DNA from: Pseudidiomarina halophila
Lineage (GTDB): Bacteria > Pseudomonadota > Gammaproteobacteria > Enterobacterales > Alteromonadaceae
Length of the DNA: 64,000 nt
Reading direction: 5' to 3'
Assembly: GCF_003987215.1 (NCBI RefSeq)
Contig: NZ_PIPW01000003.1
Coordinates: 248,001-312,000, forward strand
Positions within the stretch are counted from its first letter, which is position 1; every line of letters begins with the position of its first letter. Shown here in pieces: positions 29,327-38,413 of the stretch. The notes below the pieces were generated by a model. The model saw only the letters and a program-made list of their open reading frames with translations, was not told the origin of the DNA and did not search any database. A program made the translations under genes and the position numbers.

Positions 29327-31287
29327 TGTCGAGTTTGCGAACCTGGTATGAACATGGCTGGTTGCGCGCCATTGACCTGAGCCTGGCGGAATATATCTAC
29401 ACCAAACTTGAGCAGGATGCTGAACCTGTGGCGGTGCTGGCCGCTTTAGTCAGTCATCAACTTGGCCGCGGACATCCATGCCTTGAACTCGAACAGTTGC
29501 GTGCTGATGTTACGGCAACTTTGCAACTGCCGCCCGAGCATGCATCGTCTGAGAGCTTGCGCGCTTGTGCGTCGGCGCAGCAGATGATCGCCGAACTCGG
29601 CACCGATATCTGGACGAAACTGGCCGATTCCGCTGCCGTTTCAGAAGCAAATTCTCCCTTGGTGCTGCAAGGACAAGAACGTCTCTACTTGAGGCGTTAT
29701 TGGGATTATGAGCAGCAGATAAAACGTGATCTCTTTGCCCGTATGGAACGGCACTATCCCGTTGCCAGTGAGCCGGTGGCCAGCGACGAACTGCGGGAGA
29801 CCCTTGATGATCTGTTCGGCAGAAGCGGTAGCCTGAGTTGGCAACGCCTGGCCTGTGCCATGGCGGTACGTAGCGGCTTTACTATTATTACTGGCGGGCC
29901 GGGCACGGGAAAAACCTACACCGTAGTGCGGTTGCTGGCGACACTGCAACAACATCGTCCCAGTGCGGAACCGTTGCGGATCCGGCTGGCAGCTCCGACC
30001 GGCAAAGCGGCAAAACGCATGGAGGACTCCATCAATGAAGAGATCAAAAGGTTGCCGGCGCGCTATACTGAGGTGCTGACGGAGAACCAGGCGGTCACCC
30101 TACATCGTTTACTCGGCACCCGAGCGCGTAGCAGGGCATTCCGGCACAACGCGGGTAATCCTTTATTAGCTGATGTGGTCATCATCGATGAAGCTTCAAT
30201 GGTCGATATTGAGATGATGGCGGCGATCACCGCAGCGTTACCTCCGGATGCCCGCCTCATCCTGTTAGGTGACAAAGACCAATTGGCGTCGGTCGAAGCC
30301 GGTGCGGTTTTAGGACAACTCTGCGAGGGGGCCGAAAACGGCCACTACGCGCCTGAGCTGGCGACGTGGCTGGATGCCACCCAGAGCGAGCATGCGTCTG
30401 GTGACGACAAGCCGGAACAATCAGCTCAATTGCCCCGGAAGTTGCTGGATGAGCAGGGCAAGCAGCAGTGGCCTTACCTGCAGCATACGGTGATGTTGCG
30501 CGAAAGCCGCCGGTTTAAGGCTGAAGAGGGTATTGGTAAGTTGGCGACTGAAATTAACCAGCAGCAGACGACATGGTTGAGTGAATGGTTGCGCGACGCG
30601 TCACAAGGACAGGTCACAGATAGCAAACTGGCGAATATTCAGTTTCTCCAAATCAGAAAAAGCTCGGCGGATTCATTAAAGAAATTAGTGTTAGCAGGCT
30701 ATCAGCCGTTACAGGAACTGTTGCAAGCGGGCCCGGCGGCCTTCACTGATGTCACCGCCTGGGGTGAAGCTTTATTGCAACAGCTGGAACAGTTTCAGTT
30801 GCTTGCCGCGCTGCGCCGTGGTGACTGGGGCATGCAACGACTGAACGAACTGGCGACTTTATGGCTGCATGGCGACCGGGTCACCAGTGAGCAATGGTTT
30901 GTCGGCCGACCGGTGATGATCACCCACAATGATTACAGTCTCGATTTACGTAATGGTGATATCGGAATTGTTGTACAAGCCAGTCCAGACGAGCCTCCGC
31001 GCGTACTCTTTCGCGGGCATAAAAAGGGCAGTCTGCGTTGGTTGTTGCCGTCGCGTCTGACCCATGTCGAAACGGCTTATGCGATGACCATTCACAAATC
31101 CCAGGGTTCCGAGTTCACTCATACGGTGGTGGTAGTACCTGATCATGATACCCCGCTGTTGACCAAAGAGCTGCTCTACACTGGCATTACCCGGGCGCGT
31201 GAACAATTAACCTTAGTATGCGCCGAGCCAAAACTTGTTCTGCAGGCAACCCAGAGACAAATTGAGCGGGGTGGAGGCTTAACATGA
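29317..31287 (+). CDS. recD: Exodeoxyribonuclease V subunit alpha RecD
   Basis: 656 residues. SF1B helicase with Walker A ITGGPGTGKTYTVVRLL near 190-205, AAPTGKAAKRM, VVIIDEASMVDIEMM (Walker B), ILLGDKDQLASVEAGAVL, AMTIHKSQGSEF and LLYTGITRAREQLTLV. It is the fast 5'-3' motor of RecBCD and is needed for full nuclease activity. The N-terminal region (1-170) is the RecB/RecC contact domain. SD GGAGG. Its last four bases overlap arfB. Confidence 0.96.
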   Translation: MQLMSSLRTWYEHGWLRAIDLSLAEYIYTKLEQDAEPVAVLAALVSHQLGRGHPCLELEQLRADVTATLQLPPEHASSESLRACASAQQMIAELGTDIWTKLADSAAVSEANSPLVLQGQERLYLRRYWDYEQQIKRDLFARMERHYPVASEPVASDELRETLDDLFGRSGSLSWQRLACAMAVRSGFTIITGGPGTGKTYTVVRLLATLQQHRPSAEPLRIRLAAPTGKAAKRMEDSINEEIKRLPARYTEVLTENQAVTLHRLLGTRARSRAFRHNAGNPLLADVVIIDEASMVDIEMMAAITAALPPDARLILLGDKDQLASVEAGAVLGQLCEGAENGHYAPELATWLDATQSEHASGDDKPEQSAQLPRKLLDEQGKQQWPYLQHTVMLRESRRFKAEEGIGKLATEINQQQTTWLSEWLRDASQGQVTDSKLANIQFLQIRKSSADSLKKLVLAGYQPLQELLQAGPAAFTDVTAWGEALLQQLEQFQLLAALRRGDWGMQRLNELATLWLHGDRVTSEQWFVGRPVMITHNDYSLDLRNGDIGIVVQASPDEPPRVLFRGHKKGSLRWLLPSRLTHVETAYAMTIHKSQGSEFTHTVVVVPDHDTPLLTKELLYTGITRAREQLTLVCAEPKLVLQATQRQIERGGGLT

Positions 31288-31703
31288 ACGCAATCCAGAT
31301 ATCGCAGCGCGTAGCTGTGCCAGAAAATGAAATTGAGTGGCAGTTTATTCGTTCAAGTGGTGCTGGTGGTCAGAACGTCAACAAAGTGGCCACCGCAGCA
31401 CAGCTTATTTTTGATATTCATGCGTCTTCGTTACCTGACTTTTATAAGCAACGCTTGTTGGGGCGGAGCGATCATCGCATTACCCCCAGCGGGAAAATTA
31501 TCATTAAATGTCAGACGACCCGCAGCCAGGTACAGAATCGCGAGTTAGCTTTGGCACAATTTATCGAGTTGGTTGCCAGTGCCGGTAAGGTCCAGAAGCG
31601 ACGAATTGCCACCAAGCCAACTCGCGCGAGCAAAAAACGCCGCATCGAAAAGAAGAAAAAACGCGGCGATACAAAAAGTCTGCGACAGAAGCCATTGGTC
31701 TAA
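31284..31703 (+). CDS. arfB: Alternative ribosome-rescue factor ArfB (YaeJ)
   Basis: 139 residues. N-terminal release-factor catalytic domain with GGQ at 28-30 in RSSGAGGQNVNKV. A C-terminal Lys/Arg-rich tail (RASKKRRIEKKKKRGDTKS) inserts into the mRNA channel of ribosomes stalled without a stop codon. It hydrolyses peptidyl-tRNA to rescue them. Coupled to recD by an ATGA overlap with GGAGG. A rescue factor as the last gene of a recCBD operon is unusual compared with E. coli. Confidence 0.95.
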   Translation: MNAIQISQRVAVPENEIEWQFIRSSGAGGQNVNKVATAAQLIFDIHASSLPDFYKQRLLGRSDHRITPSGKIIIKCQTTRSQVQNRELALAQFIELVASAGKVQKRRIATKPTRASKKRRIEKKKKRGDTKSLRQKPLV

Positions 31704-31775
31704 TTCAACTTGCGACTCATCCCGGTAGTCGCCATACTCGAATGAGTTAAAACAAAAAAACAACAGGTATTTACA

Positions 31776-34301
31776 ATGGCAGAACACAATAAAAAAGGCC
31801 TCTGGCTCCCTTTACTGGCAGCCGCGTGCGCCGTCTCACTTACCGGCTGCGGTGATGGCCATGACCCCGATCCCGTCGATGAAGTCGTGGTTACCAATCC
31901 TGAGCCGACAGGATTGATCGCTTTCGCTCCCGATGGTGAAGTCGAAGCAGACATCACCTGGACCGATTACGGCGTGCCCTATATCACCGCCGACAATTTA
32001 GAAAGTCTGGGTTACGGTGTGGGTTATGCCTTTGCGCGTGACAATATTTGTATTCTCGCCGACCAGGTGGTGAAGTTTAACTCTCAGCGCGCGCGCTATT
32101 TCGGTCCGGACCGCGTGCCAGGTAGTGGTGACTCTGACAACATTCTGAACGACTTTGGTTATTTAGCCTTAGGTATCCGGGAAAATGCTGAGCAGGGCTT
32201 TGAGCAAATCAGTGAGCGCGCACAAGCGCTTATTACTGGCTATGCTACGGGCTATAACCGTTACCTGGCCGATACCGGAGTCGAGAACATCGCTCCTGCA
32301 TGTGCGGGGCAGCCCTGGGTGAAACCCATCACGCCGATCGATATTATGACCTACGCGCAGGGTGTTGCCTTACTCCCCGGAGCGGCCAATTTCACCGGAC
32401 CGTTATTTTTAGCTATTCCACCTAATCAGGCAGGCGCAGCTTCGAATAAGGAGACTGGTGAAACGATGGCGGTCGGGCCTATTGCAGCCTTACACGCGGA
32501 AGTCCCGGATACTAATCCGACTGAAGCCGGCTCGAATGGCTGGGCGATAGGAAGCGATTTGAGTGCTACAGGACAGGGCATGCTCATTGCCAATCCGCAT
32601 TTCCCACATACCGGCAATCAACGTTTCTGGCAGTTCGGTATCGAAATCCCTGACGAACTCAAGGTTGTTGGAGGTTCGTTGTCGGGTATGCCGGGTATTG
32701 TCAATATAGGTTTCAACGAAGATGTCGCATGGACCCATACGTTTTCCACAGCATCGCGTTTTACCATTCATCGTTTAACTCTGGACGCGAATGATGACGA
32801 TGGCAAAACCTACATGCTGGACGGCGAACCGGTTGCCATGACCAGTAAGTTTCATGAAATCGAAGTGGCCACGGGCCCGGGTACCTTCATGACCTTACAG
32901 CGGACAAGCTACCATAGTGAGTTTGGTCCGGTTATTGTCATCCCGAACGCATTGCCATGGGGTACAGATCCTGTGACCGGGCAGGAAGTTGCCTACGCAT
33001 TACATGATGCAAACCTGCCAAATTATGATCTCTTTGATCATTGGCTGGGCATGAACCTGGCCGACAGTATCGAAAGCTATAAACAAACTTTCGTCGATTA
33101 CACCGGCACCGTGTTCAATAACGCGATGGCAGTGGATAAAGACGGCAATGCTTTCTTTACCGATGGTTCGTCGGTGCCCAATATAGTGCCAGAAGCATTA
33201 GCCGCCTGGTCTGAAAATGCGCTTTACCAGGGCTTATCGCAACAAGCCGGACTGTTTATCTTTCCAGGCGACGATAGTCTCTACTTGCCCCAGGGCACAA
33301 TTCCATTCGCTCAGGCGCCACAGCTCGAACGCAATGATTTTGTTCAGAACTCCAACGATAGTTACTGGTTAACTAATCCAGCAGCGCCAATTACTGGAGT
33401 CTCACCGTTGTGGGGACCGGTGGGCAATCAACAGTCTTACCGCTCACGATTGGGCCAGAAAATGCTGGCCGAGGGCGGCTCTGTCGACGGTAAGTTTACC
33501 CGCGCCGACCTGGTTGATCGCCTGATTGGTAACCGTACCTGGTTAGCGGAAGCGGTATTGGCCGACGTGGTGACTCACTGTCAGGCACAAGGTACCACTC
33601 CGGTCACCAGTAGCAGCGGTGCCAGCGTTGATATTTCAACTGGTTGTGCAGCTTTAGCCCAGTTTGACGGTCATATGAACCTAGGCAGCGTTGGGGCGAT
33701 GATGTTCCGCGAGTTTGCTACGGAATTCCGTCGCAACCCACAATGGCAAGTCGCATATGATCCGGCGCATCCGGTAACCACGCCGAACACACTGGCCGCT
33801 AATGCGACTGTGTTACAGCAATTAGCGACGGCACAGGAACGTATTGAAAATGCCGGCCTGGCGGTTGATGCAACATTGGCCGATGTGCAATTCGTCGAAC
33901 GCAGTTTGCCAGACGGAACGCCGTCCGGAATGCGACTGCCCTGGGGCGGTGCGAACAATATCGAGGGTGGTTTTAATGTTTTCCGCAGCAACATGGGGAA
34001 CGACGGTACCTTGTTACCGCGGCACACCTACCCATTGTTACCGGGATCTGACTTAAGTGCTGCCGCAGGTGGTTACCATATCACTTATGGTTCAAGTTGG
34101 ATGTTCGCGCTGGAGTTCACTGCAGACGGGCCGGTTGCTGAAGGCTTGCTGACCTACTCTCAGGCATCGGACAGCAACTCAGATCATTATCTTGATCAAA
34201 CCCTCTTGTATTCGTCACAGCCGCAATTACGTCAGTTGCACTTCAGCAATGAAGATGTGGCCAGCGTAGCAGCTGAACAGATTACTTTGACTGAAGAGTA
34301 A
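31776..34301 (+). CDS. Penicillin/AHL acylase-family lipoprotein (Ntn hydrolase)
   Basis: 841 residues. Signal peptide with lipobox SLTGC (Cys near 26), then a Pro/Asp-rich linker. Alpha-chain features include ITWTDYGVPYITA and YGVGYAFARDNICILADQ. The autocatalytic cleavage site is AGSNGWAIG, giving Ser253 as nucleophile of the beta chain. GFNEDVAWTHTFSTA and NPHFPHTGNQRFWQF follow, as in acyl-homoserine-lactone and penicillin acylases. It should hydrolyse an N-acyl amide at the cell surface. Substrate (AHL, peptide or antibiotic) cannot be inferred. Its 3' end overlaps the convergent MaoC gene by 20 bases. Confidence 0.88.
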   Translation: MAEHNKKGLWLPLLAAACAVSLTGCGDGHDPDPVDEVVVTNPEPTGLIAFAPDGEVEADITWTDYGVPYITADNLESLGYGVGYAFARDNICILADQVVKFNSQRARYFGPDRVPGSGDSDNILNDFGYLALGIRENAEQGFEQISERAQALITGYATGYNRYLADTGVENIAPACAGQPWVKPITPIDIMTYAQGVALLPGAANFTGPLFLAIPPNQAGAASNKETGETMAVGPIAALHAEVPDTNPTEAGSNGWAIGSDLSATGQGMLIANPHFPHTGNQRFWQFGIEIPDELKVVGGSLSGMPGIVNIGFNEDVAWTHTFSTASRFTIHRLTLDANDDDGKTYMLDGEPVAMTSKFHEIEVATGPGTFMTLQRTSYHSEFGPVIVIPNALPWGTDPVTGQEVAYALHDANLPNYDLFDHWLGMNLADSIESYKQTFVDYTGTVFNNAMAVDKDGNAFFTDGSSVPNIVPEALAAWSENALYQGLSQQAGLFIFPGDDSLYLPQGTIPFAQAPQLERNDFVQNSNDSYWLTNPAAPITGVSPLWGPVGNQQSYRSRLGQKMLAEGGSVDGKFTRADLVDRLIGNRTWLAEAVLADVVTHCQAQGTTPVTSSSGASVDISTGCAALAQFDGHMNLGSVGAMMFREFATEFRRNPQWQVAYDPAHPVTTPNTLAANATVLQQLATAQERIENAGLAVDATLADVQFVERSLPDGTPSGMRLPWGGANNIEGGFNVFRSNMGNDGTLLPRHTYPLLPGSDLSAAAGGYHITYGSSWMFALEFTADGPVAEGLLTYSQASDSNSDHYLDQTLLYSSQPQLRQLHFSNEDVASVAAEQITLTEE

Positions 34302-35190
34302 AACTTCCTTCCAGGCGCTGCAGGTGATCCTCAGCGCCGCAAATCTGGTAGTGGCCGCTGTTGTCGTCGTTTGAGGGTTTTTGCCAGAGCGCTATTTTGG
34401 CAGGCAAAGGCACTGGACGTTTAAAGGCAACATCAATTCTTTGTACTGCAGTCTGGTGAGTCCGCTCAAGTTCGGCCTGGGCTCGCCCTGCCATGTACAT
34501 GCCGTGAATGATCGGCTTTTCAAAACCGAACCAACGCGATAACAACGGATGCAGGTGGATGGGATTAAAATCACCGGACAGGCGGGCGTAAGCACGGCCG
34601 ACAGTCGTATTTAAATACCATTGTGCTAATTGTTGCCAGTCTTCGCCCGGCGGTACAGCGGCTTTCTGTTCTCTCGGCCTGGTCGGTTTCGGACCCTGTT
34701 TGGGCATGACCTGATATTGGCTCACACAGGTCACTACTTTGGTTTCCTGCTGCCAGAACTCAACATTGAAGCGCGGTCGCAAACGTCTTGGCGAGACCGC
34801 AGGACCACGTGCCGGCAGGTCGATATTGGCACGGATAAAAAACTCCAGGCCTAATTCTATCGGCGCATGCTGTTCAAGCTCGTTACTAACATGGACCAGA
34901 CCCGGCGCCGGCCAGGGGAAAGCTTCATCTAACATTTGTGCAAGATGTACGCGTTGCGCCAGACAATACATCAAGGTCAGCGGAACTTCACTGACGAAGC
35001 CACCAAAAGCATCTTTATAACGGCCCACCTGTGCCTGACTCAGTGCGGGAGCTTTAAACTCATTCCGCATCCGGGTTGCAGATGCCTCGGCCTGATCGTT
35101 CCGTGCTACGGTAAATAGCGAACGAAAGAACATTCCGGGTAACTTCGGCAATTGTGAAGGGTGCGCCATTGGCTCCTGTAGATCCTGCAT
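34282..35190 (-). CDS. MaoC-like hotdog domain protein
   Basis: 302 residues from the ATG at 35190; AAGGA is six bases before it, whereas the ATG at 35196 directly abuts that site. The C-terminal half has the MaoC/hydratase-2 motif YARLSGDFNPIHLHPLLSRW (Asp and His catalytic pair) and IIHGMYMAG. The N-terminal half is a degenerate hotdog repeat with FVSEVPLTLMY. Such double-hotdog proteins hydrate 2-enoyl-CoA or the equivalent acyl-carrier substrates. No fatty-acid gene is adjacent, so the pathway is unclear. Confidence 0.82.
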   Translation of the reverse strand: MQDLQEPMAHPSQLPKLPGMFFRSLFTVARNDQAEASATRMRNEFKAPALSQAQVGRYKDAFGGFVSEVPLTLMYCLAQRVHLAQMLDEAFPWPAPGLVHVSNELEQHAPIELGLEFFIRANIDLPARGPAVSPRRLRPRFNVEFWQQETKVVTCVSQYQVMPKQGPKPTRPREQKAAVPPGEDWQQLAQWYLNTTVGRAYARLSGDFNPIHLHPLLSRWFGFEKPIIHGMYMAGRAQAELERTHQTAVQRIDVAFKRPVPLPAKIALWQKPSNDDNSGHYQICGAEDHLQRLEGSFTLQSK

Positions 35191-35402
35191 AATCATTCCT
35201 TACGTTAGATGCCCAGACTATAACATAATTTTGACGTTTATAGCCATTCGCCAGTAGCATCGAAGTCACAACCAGTATACATGGAATAGAGCGACGGAAG
35301 GACAAACCACTGCCGGGTCAACACATAGGATTAGTTACATGTACATGTTTTGTAATTTCGGAGGTTGAAGCTGTTTTTCTTCGGAATATTCATCAAAAGT
35401 AC

Positions 35403-35446
35403 TTGACGAAAATTTAACCGGTGCTAATACTTTAGGTAAATCTAAA
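35403..35446 (+). promoter_or_regulatory. Candidate promoter and operator for the sulfide:quinone oxidoreductase gene
   Basis: TTGACG (35403-35408), 17 bases, AATACT (35426-35431), then the inverted repeat TTTAG-GTAAAT-CTAAA (35431-35446) over the expected transcription start. A further self-complementary ACATGTACATGT sits at about 35337-35348 in the same 269-base gap. Confidence 0.55.
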
Positions 35447-35459
35447 GTAAGGGTCGATT

Positions 35460-36731
35460 ATGAGTCACATTTTAGTCGCTGGAGCTGGTTTAGGGGGTGT
35501 TTCTGTAGCTTTTGAGTTGCGCGAAAAATTACCCAAATCGGTGACTATTGAAGTCATTGGGGAGGGTAGCGAATTTAACTTCGTACCTTCGAATCCATGG
35601 GTAGCACTAGGCTCGCGAACACGTGAGCAAGTGACGATGCCTATCGATGATATCTTCGCTAAACATAAGATCGAGTTTAATGGTTCAGGTATCGCAAGCA
35701 TAGATGCCGTGCAAAAGCAGGTTAGCTTAGGAGATGGTTCACAGCGCGATTACGATTATCTGGTGTTATGTACCGGACCCAAGCTTGCGTTTGAGAATGT
35801 GCCGGGCGCAGGACCCGAAGATGGATTTACGCAGTCGATTTGCACCGTTGATCATGCGGTCAAGGCGCATGACGCGTTTACAGAGTTGCTAAATAATCCA
35901 GGGCCTGTGCTGGTTGGCGCACTCGCTGGAGCGAGCTGTTTCGGCCCGGCTTACGAATATGTATTGTCGCTCGAATATGAACTGCGTAAACGGAAGTTGC
36001 GAGATCGGGTGCCGATTACTTTTATTACCCCTGAACCTTACCTGGGCCACATGGGATTAGGTGGTGTTGGCGACTCAAAGGGGTTGATGGAGCACAAATT
36101 CAGAGAACACGGCATCAAATGGATTTGCAATGCTAAAGTGACGGAATTTAAAGAGGCTGAGGCTGAATTTGTCGTTCTTAATCCTGATGGTTCAGTGACA
36201 TCAGAGGAAGCGATGCCATTCAAGCTTGCGATGTTTCTGCCCGCCTTCAAAGGTTCGCCAGCTGTCGCTAATGTTCCTGATTTATGCAATCCGAAAGGGT
36301 TTGTGAAGACTAATAGTTACCAACGTTCTGTGCATTATCCAGAGATTTATGCGGCTGGTGTGTGTGTTGCAATCGCACCGATTGAGGACACTCCGGTGCC
36401 AGTAGGCGCGCCCAAAACCGGTTTGATGATTGAATCTATGACGACCGCAATCGTGACCAATATTAAGGCGTCACTTGGCGGCAGTGAAGCGTGGGTTGAG
36501 CCTACTCTCAGCGCGCTGTGCCTGGCTGATATGGGAAATACCGGGGCAGCATTTCTGGCCATACCGCAAAATCCGCCAAGAAACCGTAATTGGACCGGGT
36601 CTGGGCGCTGGGTACACTGGGCTAAAGTCGCGTTTGAAAAGTACTTCATGTTCAAAGTTCGGAATGGTACAAGTGAGCCGGTATACGAGAAAGTTGGCTT
36701 GCGAATGATGGGATTAAAGCGCTTGAAGTAA
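35460..36731 (+). CDS. sqr: Sulfide:quinone oxidoreductase (FAD-dependent)
   Basis: 423 residues. N-terminal FAD-binding ILVAGAGLGGVSVAFEL and a second dinucleotide segment. The three cysteines of sulfide oxidation are in place: Cys128 (SICTVDH), Cys160 (GASCFGPAYEY) and Cys354 (ALCLADMG), close to the numbering in the Acidithiobacillus enzyme (128, 160, 356). C-terminal amphipathic helices (WVHWAKVAFEKYFMFKVR) anchor it to the membrane. It oxidises sulfide to polysulfide and passes electrons to quinone. SD GTAAGGG. No persulfide dioxygenase gene is adjacent, so a detoxification role alone or with remote partners is possible. Confidence 0.92.
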   Translation: MSHILVAGAGLGGVSVAFELREKLPKSVTIEVIGEGSEFNFVPSNPWVALGSRTREQVTMPIDDIFAKHKIEFNGSGIASIDAVQKQVSLGDGSQRDYDYLVLCTGPKLAFENVPGAGPEDGFTQSICTVDHAVKAHDAFTELLNNPGPVLVGALAGASCFGPAYEYVLSLEYELRKRKLRDRVPITFITPEPYLGHMGLGGVGDSKGLMEHKFREHGIKWICNAKVTEFKEAEAEFVVLNPDGSVTSEEAMPFKLAMFLPAFKGSPAVANVPDLCNPKGFVKTNSYQRSVHYPEIYAAGVCVAIAPIEDTPVPVGAPKTGLMIESMTTAIVTNIKASLGGSEAWVEPTLSALCLADMGNTGAAFLAIPQNPPRNRNWTGSGRWVHWAKVAFEKYFMFKVRNGTSEPVYEKVGLRMMGLKRLK

Positions 36732-36749
36732 ACAACAACAAGCGCTTTA
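36715..36749 (+). terminator. Terminator overlapping the sqr stop
   Basis: Perfect 11-base arms TAAAGCGCTTG (36715-36725) and CAAGCGCTTTA (36739-36749) with a 13-base loop holding the TAA. The left arm is coding. The 3' tail GTTTGCTTTAAAT is only moderately T-rich. Confidence 0.6.
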
Positions 36750-36772
36750 GTTTGCTTTAAATCAGACCCGGA

Positions 36773-38413
36773 CTAGATGCCAAAGTCGTCGAAACGAATG
36801 CGATCACGAGGTACCCCGGCCTCAGCCAACATTGTCATGGTGGCTTTTAGCATCGGCGGTGGACCGCAGACATACACATCAATGGCAGTGACGTCCTGTG
36901 AGGCCAACCACGTGGCAACGGTTTCATGAACGAAGCCGGTTGCGCCCTGCCAGGCGTCGCTGGTTTCGGGCTCCGAAAGCACCGGCGTATAGGCGATACC
37001 GGAATGTTGCTCGAATTCATCGCGGTAGCACAGCTCGCTGGTATGGCGTGCACCATAAAAGAACACGCAAGGTCGTGGTTGCGACGTATCCTGTTCCGTT
37101 TGCAGCAATGCACGTAATGGTGCGATGCCAGCGCCGCCACCGATAAAGAGTTGCGTGCGGGGCGAAGCTTCAGTTAACACAAAGTCACCAAATGGACCAA
37201 TGGCTTCAATCCGATCGCCGACACTCAGATTACATAAGTAGGTAGAACCCACACCTGGAGGCACACCTTCGCTAGGCGATGGCATCTGACGCACGGTAAA
37301 CACCAACTTATGCGGGTCTGCTTTTGTGGCTACCGAATAATGACGGGTAAGGACCTCTTCCTGATGCGGGATCAGGAATTGCAAGAATTGTCCTGCCTCG
37401 TAGTCGATGGCCTGCTCGCTCGAGAACGTCAACTCGACGATTGAAGGCGTCAGTTGGCGTTTACTCGCTAACTGCAATTCAACCGTAGCGACATTTTCAT
37501 TAGGTAGTTCAATTTCAACCTTGTCGTTGACCCGGTGCTGACACGATAAACGTAATCCAGCATTGAGTTCTGCCGGACTTAGCATTGCTTTCTCTGCTGC
37601 GCTCGGTTGCGGTAGTTGTTCGCCATGCAGGGTCACTTTACAAAGTCCGCAGGTACCGCCACCGCCACAACTGCTGGCGACAGGCTGACCGGTTTTTTGC
37701 AAATGTTCAAGCATGGTGGCTTTACGGCGTGGATTGAAGTCGCCCTGGGCCACATTGCGGCCCAACAGAATGAGACCGGATAGCGAGAACCATAGTGCAA
37801 ACAGACCAGCACTCCAGATCAGCAGGTGGTTGAAACTACGTTCGCCACTGTAATCCATGAAGTGCAGACGAAACGCCCAGTCGGCAATAGTCCAGGGTGT
37901 GTTGCGGTGGTCAACAACTTGTCCCGAAGCAGCCTCGACATAAATACGAGTATTCAGGTCGTCGGCCATATCAATGCGAAAGCCAGCGTCATCCCAACCA
38001 ACAATCTCTTCACTACCAGTAACGGGAGTAACTTGCTCAACTTCGCCGGGACCATTGTAAGAACTAAGCGCAATTTCCCGGGCTAAGTCCGCATCGGTTT
38101 CCCATGCAGTGCCGGTATTGGCATTGATATAAACTGTACTGTCGTTCAGGGTGACAACGTATTGGCCTATGCCCATCACGCTTGAGAGTTGAATTGTTTT
38201 GGCATCAGGGTACTCACTGTGCACGGTTTCAATACCAACTTGTGGCGCGGCATCAACCAGCATCGGTGGATGTTGATGTTCCATATATTGATGACCGGAC
38301 ATGCCATGGTGACCGGTAAAAGCGAAAAACAACCCGCTCGATAACCACAATACCACCTGCACAATAAGAATCAGGCTAACCCAACGGTGAAGCCACTGCA
38401 TAAAGCGCATCAT
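36773..38413 (-). CDS. PepSY membrane domain fused to a 2Fe-2S ferredoxin and an FAD/NAD reductase
   Basis: 546 residues. Order: TM1 (SLILIVQVVLWLSSGLFFAF); a His/Met-rich loop GHHGMSGHQYMEHQHPP; PepSY periplasmic domains; TM segments with HFMDYSGERSFNHLLIW (His ligands possible for haem); then a plant-type ferredoxin with C249-x5-C255-x2-C258-x32-C291; then a ferredoxin-reductase module with RHYSVAT (FAD), LFIGGGAGIAPLRAL and VYVCGPPPM (NAD). The ferredoxin-reductase part is organised like NqrF. It should pass electrons from NADH through FAD and 2Fe-2S to the membrane and beyond. Overlaps the other PepSY gene by four bases (ATGA). Confidence 0.88.
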   Translation of the reverse strand: MMRFMQWLHRWVSLILIVQVVLWLSSGLFFAFTGHHGMSGHQYMEHQHPPMLVDAAPQVGIETVHSEYPDAKTIQLSSVMGIGQYVVTLNDSTVYINANTGTAWETDADLAREIALSSYNGPGEVEQVTPVTGSEEIVGWDDAGFRIDMADDLNTRIYVEAASGQVVDHRNTPWTIADWAFRLHFMDYSGERSFNHLLIWSAGLFALWFSLSGLILLGRNVAQGDFNPRRKATMLEHLQKTGQPVASSCGGGGTCGLCKVTLHGEQLPQPSAAEKAMLSPAELNAGLRLSCQHRVNDKVEIELPNENVATVELQLASKRQLTPSIVELTFSSEQAIDYEAGQFLQFLIPHQEEVLTRHYSVATKADPHKLVFTVRQMPSPSEGVPPGVGSTYLCNLSVGDRIEAIGPFGDFVLTEASPRTQLFIGGGAGIAPLRALLQTEQDTSQPRPCVFFYGARHTSELCYRDEFEQHSGIAYTPVLSEPETSDAWQGATGFVHETVATWLASQDVTAIDVYVCGPPPMLKATMTMLAEAGVPRDRIRFDDFGI

